In this document: one piece after another, positions 26,780 through 34,454 of the stretch
Numbering within the stretch: the stretch's first letter is position 1
How the letters are laid out: the number at the start of each line of letters is the position of its first letter
Source of the DNA: Flavobacteriales bacterium
GTDB taxonomy: Bacteria; Bacteroidota; Bacteroidia; Flavobacteriales_F; PHOS-HE28
Direction of reading: 5' to 3'
Length of the DNA stretch: 64,000 bases
NCBI GenBank assembly: GCA_016717305.1
Contig: JADKFY010000002.1
Location: forward strand, 248,001-312,000
The notes under the pieces: generated by a model
Told to the model about the DNA's origin: nothing
The model's database searches: none
Seen by the model: the letters and a program-made list of their open reading frames with translations, nothing else
Made by a program: the position numbers and the translations under genes

Positions 26780-27484
26780 ATGGATACTACAGCCCCAAAA
26801 CCACGAGTGCTACTAGTGGAGGATGAAGCGAGCCTGCGATCCACGCTCAAGTTGAATTTTGAGCTGGATGGTTACGACGTGACCGTTGCTTCCACCGGGC
26901 CGGATGCCTTGGAACGGATGCGCGGTGCTCGTTTCGATGCCGTTGTAATGGACGTGATGTTGCCCGAAATGGATGGCTTTACGGTTGTGGAAACGGTCCG
27001 ATTGGACGGCAATGCCACGCCCGTGTTATTTCTGACCGCCCGCACAGCTGCCGCGGATCGGGTCCGAGGTCTGAAGGCCGGTGATGATCATTTGGGCAAA
27101 CCCTTTGACCTGGAGGAGCTACGACTGCGTTTGGCCAAATTGGTGCATCGTGGACAGGAATACACCCCGGCCACGGTGATCGAGGAATACACGTTCGGTA
27201 ACAACCACGTTGATTTTCGGAGCTTTGAAGCACGGGGTCAGGACGGCAAGGTGTACAAACTTGGACAGCGCGAGCTAATGCTCTTACGCTTGTTGGTTGA
27301 ACGGGAAGGGGAGGTGGTCTCCCGGGAGGAGATCCTCCAAAAAGTTTGGGGCTATAATGTGTTTCCGACCACACGTACGGTGGATAATTTCATCGTTGGC
27401 TTCCGCAAGTATTTTGAACCGGACCCAAGGGAGCCGAAATATTTCCATTCCGTACGGGGGGTGGGTTATCGGTTCACTAGGTAG
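26780..27484 (+). CDS. OmpR/PhoB-type response regulator
   Basis: A 234-residue two-component regulator. The receiver domain (about residues 8-120) has Glu14/Asp15, the phospho-acceptor Asp58 in VVMDVMLPEMDG, Thr86 and Lys107 in GDDHLGKPFD, so it should be phosphorylated. The C-terminal winged helix (about 130-234), with ELMLLRLLVEREGEVVSREE and TVDNFIVGFRKYFE, binds DNA. The ATG at 26780 is chosen because earlier codons run through menI on the other strand. No histidine kinase gene is adjacent, so the partner is elsewhere. Confidence 0.93.
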   Translation: MDTTAPKPRVLLVEDEASLRSTLKLNFELDGYDVTVASTGPDALERMRGARFDAVVMDVMLPEMDGFTVVETVRLDGNATPVLFLTARTAAADRVRGLKAGDDHLGKPFDLEELRLRLAKLVHRGQEYTPATVIEEYTFGNNHVDFRSFEARGQDGKVYKLGQRELMLLRLLVEREGEVVSREEILQKVWGYNVFPTTRTVDNFIVGFRKYFEPDPREPKYFHSVRGVGYRFTR

Positions 27485-27511
27485 AACAGGTGCCGTCTTT
27501 TGCCCCTTCAA

Positions 27512-27675
27512 TAGAGCGCATCTCAAAATAGTTTTTGGAAGCGAGAATGATGGATTTCGTGACCATGCGAGGCGCCAAAGTCGAGCATAGCGGTGGCTAT
27601 GTGAGACTTTTGCAACGAAGCAGGGGCCTGAAAGACACATTCGCAGCCCGAAGGATTATTTTGAGATGCGCTCTA
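27512..27675. mobile_element. MITE-like element 1 (19-base perfect terminal inverted repeats)
   Basis: The arms TAGAGCGCATCTCAAAATA (27512-27530) and its exact reverse complement (27657-27675) bound 164 bases. TA at each end could be a two-base target duplication. Inside are nested inverted repeats: TTCGT (27556-27560) with ACGAA (27615-27619), AAAGTC with GACTTT, and a CATAGC-ggtg-GCTATG hairpin. No transposase frame fits in this length, so a non-autonomous element or IS remnant is inferred. It starts 27 bases after the response regulator stop. Confidence 0.6.
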
Positions 27676-27983
27676 GGAAGAGTTGAACGCCCCCTAAGTT
27701 TGAAGTACCCAAGACATTCCTCGGCGCACATGGCTCAAGAATATTTTCGCACCCCCCGGCAACCTTTTTCCAGACCCCACGTCTTTGCATTACCAAGGAC
27801 GGTCTTCCTGGCCTTGGTGGTTCCATATTCCTTGCAGGTTTACTGCGCAGGGGTCCGCAAGGGCCCCTGTTCGGTTTTAGGGGGTAGGTCAAACACCAAC
27901 TTTTTCAACAGGGCCATGAATGATCTTCATCGGCAACCCTTTTTAGTTCGTCCGTCTTAGGGATGAGCATCCGTCGAAAACCC

Positions 27984-28014
27984 TTGCTATGGTAACTCGG
28001 TTGTCATATCTTGC
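27984..28014 (+). promoter_or_regulatory. Promoter-like TTG-N20-TATCTTGC upstream of T9SS gene
   Basis: TTG at 27984-27986 and TATCTTGC at 28007-28014 are separated by 20 bases, fitting the Bacteroidota -33/-7 layout with a degenerate -7 (TAnnTTTG consensus). The leader to the ATG at 28107 would be about 85 bases. Confidence 0.4.
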
Positions 28015-28106
28015 GGCTCCTAATCGAAAATGTACCGTGTGGAAGAGTCCACTTCGGGCAAATGATCAGGACAAACTTGCATACAACAAGAACAAACCAA
28101 AAGAAC

Positions 28107-28880
28107 ATGAATTTCTCCTTACGCACCGCCGCTTTCTCACTGGCTTTGGCAGCTTTGTCCACGTCTGGATTTTCGCAAGGGGCCGTGGATATCGGCTTGT
28201 TCCAGGACAATGGTGTACTGGAAGTGAAAGTTCGTCCAGAAGCCGATTTTTCCGGGATCTTCTCTTCCTTGGTCTTCACCATCCGTTGGGATGCGAGCAC
28301 CGGAGCCAGCTTGGGCGAGCCCACGCAAGATGAAGCAGCGCAGCACGTTATCGCGGTTGCCAAAAGCGGCAATGTGCGTGAGCAAGGCAGCTCCAATTAC
28401 ATGGTGTATGCCGGATTCGGTATGACCCCCATGTCGAACCACGGCGTTAACTGGGAAGCTGGCAAGGAATACACGATCGCCACGATCCCGGTTACTGGCC
28501 AGGGCGAGTTTGAACTCGTGAACGACGGATACACGGCTGAGCCTAACAACAACGCCAATTTCTATGCTGCCTTGGGCGGTGGAGACCGCACCGGGACCAT
28601 TTACCACGGTTTGGCAGCAACGGGCGACGACGGTTCCGTATTGATCCAGCCCAATCCGAACAATGGCCGGTTCACCCTAAGCTTCCTGAACAATGAAAAG
28701 GGCGATGTGACGGTTGAGATCGTGAACAACATCGGACAATCGGTCTATAACGAAACACTTCGCGAGTTGGAAGGCACCTACAAGAAGGAAATGGACCTGA
28801 GCGGCCAAAGCGCAGGTGCTTACTACGTGAAGATCAAGCGTAACGGTGCTACTACAACACACAAGGTGGTCTATCGTTGA
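28107..28880 (+). CDS. Small secreted T9SS type A protein
   Basis: A 257-residue exported protein. The signal peptide ends near TSGFSQ (residue 23). A beta-rich domain of about 150 residues follows (VDIGLFQDNGVLEVKVRP... ), with some resemblance to cohesin-like or anchor modules but no firm family. The last 75 residues begin with VLIQPNPNNGRFTLSF and end in HKVVYR, a T9SS type A sorting domain. The ATG at 28107 is chosen because it directly precedes the hydrophobic core of the signal. A strong terminator hairpin follows, so the gene is probably monocistronic and may be well expressed. Confidence 0.82.
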   Translation: MNFSLRTAAFSLALAALSTSGFSQGAVDIGLFQDNGVLEVKVRPEADFSGIFSSLVFTIRWDASTGASLGEPTQDEAAQHVIAVAKSGNVREQGSSNYMVYAGFGMTPMSNHGVNWEAGKEYTIATIPVTGQGEFELVNDGYTAEPNNNANFYAALGGGDRTGTIYHGLAATGDDGSVLIQPNPNNGRFTLSFLNNEKGDVTVEIVNNIGQSVYNETLRELEGTYKKEMDLSGQSAGAYYVKIKRNGATTTHKVVYR

Positions 28881-28896
28881 TCGCTGCATATCCAGC

Positions 28897-28931
28897 AATG
28901 AAAAAGGAGGCAAAATGCCTCCTTTTTCATT
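28897..28931 (+). terminator. Intrinsic terminator hairpin
   Basis: A perfect 15-base stem, AATGAAAAAGGAGGC (28897-28911) pairing with GCCTCCTTTTTCATT (28917-28931), with a 5-base loop, 16 bases after the T9SS gene stop. The A-tract and T-tract flanking the GC core make it work in either direction. Confidence 0.85.
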
Positions 28932-29059
28932 GAACGAAGATGAGGTTGTTGAGGGGGTGGAATGTTGGAAAGTTGAATGCCCGCTGCTTTACATCGCAAG
29001 TGGCAACTGCAACTGTAATAGTAGTTATCAATGAAAGAAGGGCATTTTCATGCAGATCG

Positions 29060-29113
29060 CCGAGCATTGAGTAACGAACACCGGTCTCTGGGTGCTCGGT
29101 ACTCAATACTCGG
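29060..29113. repeat. Imperfect 23-base inverted repeat between convergent genes
   Basis: The arm at 29060-29082 pairs with 29091-29113 at 20 of 23 positions around an 8-base loop. It is built of GAGTATTGAGTA-like words and lies 18 bases beyond the addB-like stop. It recalls the word-repeating palindrome at 19031 and may terminate the minus-strand transcript. Confidence 0.55.
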
Positions 29114-29131
29114 TACCAGCTACCCCGTCCT

Positions 29132-31903
29132 TCAACCCACACAACAAACACAATACAAGCTCTTCGGATCATGTGCAAAAGGCACATCCGGGTCCAGAAG
29201 CTCATTTACCAGCGCATTCAACAGGTCGCCGATCGGCTCTAATTGGTCCCTTCGGATGACCTCTTCCTTCGCCACTTTCAGGAATTCCCCTTGTGCCAGA
29301 GTGGGGCGTTGCAAAGGCAATACACCAGCAACAAGTTCCGCCACGGAAGGATGCTGCTCCATATAGGCCCACGCATAGATCAATAATTGAAGTGCAAAGC
29401 GTTTCGGCTTGTCCAGTTCTTCACGGACAAGAGAAGGAATACGGCGGTCCTCACTTCGAACCGATCCGGTCTTCACATCCAATAACGTGTAGATCCCATT
29501 TCGCAGGTCGATCCGGTCGCAACGGCCTTTCAGCATTACGCCATTGGGCAGGGTGCCTTTTACTTCTAATTCCACTGCAACCAACTCGGTTCGTTCGGTC
29601 TTACAACGGTCTTGTTCAGCCCCCAGATAGGAGCGCAGGGCGTGTCCGGCCATTTCACGCCTTAGCCTGATATGACCATGGGATAGGGTGTCCCGCGGGA
29701 TTTGCTCGGCAAGGCGGTCAGTGAGAACCTGATCAACCATAGGTATCATACCTGCGATATCCTCTGGGGTCAACTCCTTTCCCAGAAAAGGCGTGAACAA
29801 CGTCTGTAGAACGTGGTGTACTGCATCACCCAGCACATCGCTGCCCAAAGTGCCATCGGCGACATCTGTTTCGCGAATACCCAGACCATATTTGAAGTAG
29901 AAATCCAGCGGACAGGCCAGCCATGTTCCCAAGGCGGAAGGAGAGAGCCCCTTTTCACAAAGTGTGCGCAAGCGTTCCATCACCGCGGCATCCTTTTGCA
30001 CGATCAAAGGCCTTTCATCTCGGACCTTGGCGGGTGCGCTGACCACATGTTCGGTCCAAGTGGTTCCACCTACTTTATCCGGTTGTGGTAGGTCCTTTCC
30101 CACGACTTCATGTTTCCATTGGGCCAGAAAACGGGAAGGTTCCCCTTCTGCATCATCACTGTTGCTGTGGACCAGTTCCACGGTACGTGTCTTTTGCATG
30201 GCACGGTTGAAGTGGTAGGCGGAGATGGCTTCGGCATCGCTGGACAAGGGCAGCTTGTAGTGTTTGCGCAATGGGAAAGGGATCCAACTTTGCGTTGCCG
30301 TATTTTTTGGGAACACGCCTTCATTCATGCTCAGCATGATCAGGCGTTCATGGTCCAATGCACGGGTTTCCAGCACACCCATCAGCTGGAGTCCGCGCAA
30401 CGGTTCGCCAAGGAAGGTGATGCTCTCTTCGCGCACCAGTTTCTGGCGGATCAAGGCGTAGGTGCGTAGGTCCAATGAGGGAAGACCAGAGCGGTGCAAG
30501 GCATGGTCCAGCCGTTGCTGCAACCGGGCCATTTGGAAGAGCTGCTCTTGGATCGATCGATCTTTGGACGCATTTTTCTTGGCCCAATTGAACAAGGCAT
30601 TGTATCGACCCGGCAACAGGTCTGTTGCTTCGCCGATCGGATCCAAGGACGTGGACATTTCCACTATGTAGGCTGATCTGTTCGCTGTAGCGATCGCGAT
30701 TACATCCTGCAGGTCCACACGCATCGTGCCCAGCGCACGTAGCTCTTGGAATGAACGGGTTGTGCTAGAGCCTTCGTTCAGGAAAGGATGGCCCCACAAG
30801 CGTTCGAGATCTTCCAGCATCATGGAGCCATCATCGCGCTGTGCTGCGTGCAGCGCGAGGAATGCTTCAGTAAGGCCATGGACCGGAAGGCTCTTCAACG
30901 GGATCCCCATGGTCACGTTCAGCGGGCCAATATCCGCAGGCATCTGTTGCAGGAGAGGGAGCAGCAGGTCCTCTTGGGCAAGCACCACGGCGGTAGCAGC
31001 GCGCTCTTCGATCGTTAATGCGGCCAAGCGTTGTGCGACGTAGGTGGTTTGGGCGTATCCGTTGGGGACAGCCACGTTGCGAACGGTCCGTTGCTGTTGC
31101 AATATCCCCTTCTGTGGGGGCACCAAACCCGGTCCCAGGTCCTTGATGGATCGTCTCAAGTATCGACCGGCTTCTTGGCGCACATCGGCTAGGTAGTGCT
31201 CATCGGAATCCCAGGCCACGTGTGCAAGATCCCGGTCCAGCAATGTGCGTATCACCTTGGTGGAGGCTGGGTCCAAAGCATTTAGCCCTGCGAACCAGAC
31301 CTTTTTCCACGGAAGTTCCGCATTGTTATTCCCCAGGAATTCCGCAGCTCGGCGTGCAATATGGCCGGAAGTAGCAACCCCGCGCTCCCGCATCAATTCT
31401 TGGTGAGCAGTATGTAGCGGACCGGTACTACGCCACTGTTTGTTCAGCCTTTGTTGGCCTGGGCTCAGCTCTCCTAATCGAAAGCTCCATTCCTCCAGCT
31501 CGTGGTATTCGGTAAGGTCCCGATAGAGGGCGGAATGGTCCAACAAGTGGGAGTCCACCTCGCTCGTATCGCGCAAAGTGGTGGGTCCCCATTCCATGAA
31601 ATCCGCGAAGGGTTCCGCTGTGTCCGTGATCTCTTGGTAGGCTTCATACAGAAGGAACAGCAACTCCAAAGAACCACCTTGGACCAATGCTGGTTGGGCC
31701 GTATCCAAGCTGGCAGTCCGTTGGAGAAAGCTTCCCATATCCAGCACTTCAGGACTCCAGAGGGCGGTGCCACTGCATTGGGCAAGGTATTTCCGCAGGT
31801 GCAGTCCAGCGCGTTTTCCGGGCAACACCACGGCCACACGATCCAGTTCGTTCCTGTGATGTTCCAACAAGAGTTCGGCGAGGCGTTCAAGAAAGGGCTG
31901 CAT
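29132..31903 (-). CDS. AddB-like PD-(D/E)XK nuclease family protein
   Basis: A 923-residue protein with the architecture of Bacteroidota AddB: an N-terminal helicase-like domain lacking a good Walker A (AVVLPGKRAGLHLRKYL), a long middle, LSMNEGVFPKNT near residue 525, and a C-terminal nuclease domain with GRCDRIDLRNGIYTLLDVKTG (Asp plus D-x-K) near 820-845. It should process double-strand breaks in complex with the AddA-like helicase-nuclease encoded at 37059-40181. An iron-sulfur cluster is hinted at by cysteines in LACPLDFYFKYG and the C-terminal YCVCCVG. The ATG at 31903 lies 26 bases from the second inverted-repeat element. Confidence 0.85.
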   Translation of the reverse strand: MQPFLERLAELLLEHHRNELDRVAVVLPGKRAGLHLRKYLAQCSGTALWSPEVLDMGSFLQRTASLDTAQPALVQGGSLELLFLLYEAYQEITDTAEPFADFMEWGPTTLRDTSEVDSHLLDHSALYRDLTEYHELEEWSFRLGELSPGQQRLNKQWRSTGPLHTAHQELMRERGVATSGHIARRAAEFLGNNNAELPWKKVWFAGLNALDPASTKVIRTLLDRDLAHVAWDSDEHYLADVRQEAGRYLRRSIKDLGPGLVPPQKGILQQQRTVRNVAVPNGYAQTTYVAQRLAALTIEERAATAVVLAQEDLLLPLLQQMPADIGPLNVTMGIPLKSLPVHGLTEAFLALHAAQRDDGSMMLEDLERLWGHPFLNEGSSTTRSFQELRALGTMRVDLQDVIAIATANRSAYIVEMSTSLDPIGEATDLLPGRYNALFNWAKKNASKDRSIQEQLFQMARLQQRLDHALHRSGLPSLDLRTYALIRQKLVREESITFLGEPLRGLQLMGVLETRALDHERLIMLSMNEGVFPKNTATQSWIPFPLRKHYKLPLSSDAEAISAYHFNRAMQKTRTVELVHSNSDDAEGEPSRFLAQWKHEVVGKDLPQPDKVGGTTWTEHVVSAPAKVRDERPLIVQKDAAVMERLRTLCEKGLSPSALGTWLACPLDFYFKYGLGIRETDVADGTLGSDVLGDAVHHVLQTLFTPFLGKELTPEDIAGMIPMVDQVLTDRLAEQIPRDTLSHGHIRLRREMAGHALRSYLGAEQDRCKTERTELVAVELEVKGTLPNGVMLKGRCDRIDLRNGIYTLLDVKTGSVRSEDRRIPSLVREELDKPKRFALQLLIYAWAYMEQHPSVAELVAGVLPLQRPTLAQGEFLKVAKEEVIRRDQLEPIGDLLNALVNELLDPDVPFAHDPKSLYCVCCVG

Positions 31904-31928
31904 GGGGCGGGAAGATAATTCTGGAAGG

Positions 31929-32098
31929 ATCCCGGATCATGCAATAGGGTTCGTTGCGAGGGTCGAAAGCGCAATGGTAGCAAGGATTTCGTTGAGGAGG
32001 AATAGCCCAAGCTATTCTGACGAAAGGAAAGCCAGCGAAGCGCTTGCTACCGCAGCGGTTTCGGGCCGCAGTAGAAGTCCTATTGCATGATCCGGGAT
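31929..32098. mobile_element. MITE-like element 2 (20-base perfect terminal inverted repeats)
   Basis: The arms ATCCCGGATCATGCAATAGG (31929-31948) and its exact reverse complement (32079-32098) bound 170 bases. Nested inside are GGTAGCAAG/CTTGCTACC (31976-31984 and 32043-32051), TTTCGT/ACGAAA (31987-31992 and 32020-32025) and an AATAGC-ccaa-GCTATT hairpin (32001-32016). The layout and the ATTTCGT...xATAGCnnnnGCTATx...ACGAA words match element 1 although the ends differ. No protein-coding capacity. It lies between addB-like and the small gene at 32160. Confidence 0.6.
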
Positions 32099-32159
32099 AA
32101 TGGGTCGTTCCTTCTCGAGGTACCCTTACGTACTTTGGCAGGGTCCAACGACCTGATCT

Positions 32160-32399
32160 ATGGATCCATCCTTTCCCATCTACCGCAAACTCCGGGGTGG
32201 TGCTCACTTGTACCGGATTGAAAGCATCGACCGGTTCACAGAGTTGCAGCGGGTGGGTTCCAAATGGTTGCGCCATTTGGTAGTGGCCACGCAGTATCCA
32301 GAGCGTTTGCGGATCGTAGAGATGATCCAAGGCGGGGAAGGGGTTTATGGCAACGCAACGATCGAAGAGTGGGAGTTGGCCAAAGCGCAACTGGCCTAA
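32160..32399 (+). CDS. Small conserved-looking hypothetical protein
   Basis: A 79-residue soluble protein (FPIYRKLRGGAHLYRIES, FTELQRVGSKW, PERLRIVEMI). The composition and regular strand/helix alternation look like a real protein, and it resembles short Bacteroidota proteins with an F.IYRK...Y.I.S..FTE.Q..G pattern that I cannot name. It starts with ATG and is followed, after about 130 bases, by a surface protein gene. Function unknown. Confidence 0.6.
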   Translation: MDPSFPIYRKLRGGAHLYRIESIDRFTELQRVGSKWLRHLVVATQYPERLRIVEMIQGGEGVYGNATIEEWELAKAQLA

Positions 32400-32529
32400 G
32401 GTGAAGGCCCAAGTCAATACGAATTGGCAATGGCTCCTGCGCTGTCGGAGGTTGATCTTGCCGATCCAGTTCCATGATCTACCTTGTTCCATCAAACTCG
32501 GGCAACCAACCGGCCCATCAATTGGTCCT

Positions 32530-34397
32530 ATGCGCATGCGATCCATCCTCTTCACCCTTTTACTCGCTCTTTAGCAACACAAGTACGAGCAACGCACATT
32601 ATTGGTGGCGTGCTCTACTACGATTACTTGGGGAATGACCAATACGAGGTCTTTTTGGAGCTCTATCGCGACTGTGGTCCGGGCAATTCGAACAACACGC
32701 AATACGATGCGTTGGCTCCGATCGGCGTTTTTGCAGGTGGTGTAACCACCCAATACCTTTTGGAGTCCGTTTCTTTCCCGGGTGCCAATTCCATTCCTGT
32801 TGCATTGAACGACCCCTGTTTGACCGCTCCGCCCACGGTTTGTGTCGAAGTGGCGGTCTATCGGGTCACGATAACGTTGCCACCAATTCCGGAAGGTTAT
32901 GTGATCACTTATCAACGTTGCTGCCGTTCACCTACTATCATCAACATCCCAACCGCTCAAGACCTGGGGATCACCTGTACGGTACGAGTGCCCGGCACGC
33001 CCAATGCAGCGAACAGCTCAGCACGGTTCAACGAATACCCACCGATCGCCTTGTGTCTTGGACAGGAGTTCACTTTCGACCACTCCGCAACGGACGCGGA
33101 TGGTGCCTCCTTGGTGTATAGCCTTTGCACCCCGTACAATGGTGGTTCACCTGCTGATGCCAGTCCGACCCCCGTTGCGCCACCTTACGACGAAGTCCCG
33201 TGGGCGGCTGGATACTCAGCTGACTATCCCATGGATTCGGATCCTGCCATAGCGATCGATGCGCAAACCGGATTGATCACCGCAGTGCCAACTCTTGCCG
33301 CCAGTTACACCTTCGGGGTGCTTGTGGAGGAATACAGGAACGGCGTGGTGATCTCTGAAACACGACGGGATTTTCGATTCGATGTAGTTCCATGTCAAAC
33401 GACCATTACAGCGGTGATCGAGCCACAAACCCAGTTTTGCACCGGACTGACCATGCCTTTCATCAATGCAAGTCCGAACGGTCAATTCTGGCTTTGGGAT
33501 TTTGGGGAAGAAGGGACCACGGCCGATTCATCAAGCATGGAATCTCCGTCCTGGACCTATTCCGAACCGGGCACTTACTCGGTTACTTTGGTTGCGAACC
33601 CGGGCTATTCGTGCGTGGATACCACGGAGACGATCGTGCAGGTCTACTTGGATCCGGTCCCCTACTTCGTGGAACCTACCGGGTGCGGTGATCTCACGAC
33701 CCAATTGGTTGCAGTAGGAGGTGGCCCAAACTCCACGTATTTCTGGCAATTAGGTAGTGATGCTGAACCTTCAACCGCCACCAGCGAGGTCGTGGATGTG
33801 CAATACTCCGCGCCTGGAGTGCACTCTGTTTCACTTTCGATAACAGAGAACGGGTGCACGGGAACGTTCATCGGCCAAGCCAGATTGTATGCGGACCCTA
33901 CCGCGTTCTTCACGGTATCCCCGCCTTCTCCCCAGAATTATGGTACAACGATCCAATTCACCGATGGTTCCACTGGCAATGGCGGAGTAATTGTTAATTG
34001 GAGTTGGAGTGCGAACGGAGGGGTGTTCGGCACGGAGCAGGACCAGTCATGGGAACTGGCACTACCGGGTCTCTATCAAGTGAGGCTTACCGTTACCACT
34101 GCGGAAGGGTGTACTGCAGACTATTCGCTGCCCTACGAGATAATCGAGGTGCCGATCGACATTCCGAACGTGTTCTCGCCTAATGGTGATGGTAGCAACG
34201 AACACTTTGACATCGCGAACATTGCACAACACAAGAACCAGCTGAAGATCTTCAACCGTTGGGGAACGCCGGTCTTCGAGGCGGAAAATTACAGGAATCA
34301 ATGGGCGGCATTGGGTGTGCCTGATGGTACCTACTTCTACGAACTACTCTTGAATGATGGACGAGCCTTCACCGGCCACTTGACCTTGTTGAGATGA
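32530..34397 (+). pseudogene. CHU_C surface protein with a frameshift in the signal peptide
   Basis: The mature part (from about 32575 to the stop) encodes some 600 residues: a THIIGGVLYYDYLGNDQYEV domain, PKD-like repeats (WLWDFGEEG) and a C-terminal CHU_C gliding-type domain (IPNVFSPNGDGSNE...FNRWGTPVFE...LTLLR) used for T9SS type B export. The signal peptide MRMRSILFTLLLAL starts at 32530 but stops at TAG 32572-32574. Adding one T to the TTT at 32570-32572 restores LLATQVRATHIIGG in frame, matching the start of the paralogue at 34455. It is therefore a one-base frameshift, either real or an assembly error in a homopolymer. Without a signal peptide the product would not be exported. Confidence 0.75.
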
Positions 34398-34454
34398 GCC
34401 GACCATGAACACGGTATGTAAACCTAACTCTTGAGCGTTACGATACGGCCAACG

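Larger units (their letters stand above)
27485..28106. other. Intergenic region carrying a small inverted-repeat element
   Basis: About 620 bases without a convincing gene. It contains the inverted-repeat element listed separately and, near its right end, a promoter-like pair. Between them (27676-27983) no conserved frame or fold was recognised. Confidence 0.5.

Noticed and set aside
27535..27960. A 141-residue frame across the inverted-repeat element
   Set aside because: It reads through the terminal repeat of the element and has no transposase or other motif.
27512..32098. Integron attC sites at the two inverted-repeat elements
   Set aside because: The AAC/GTT core sites and usual length variation pattern are absent, and no integron integrase gene is present.
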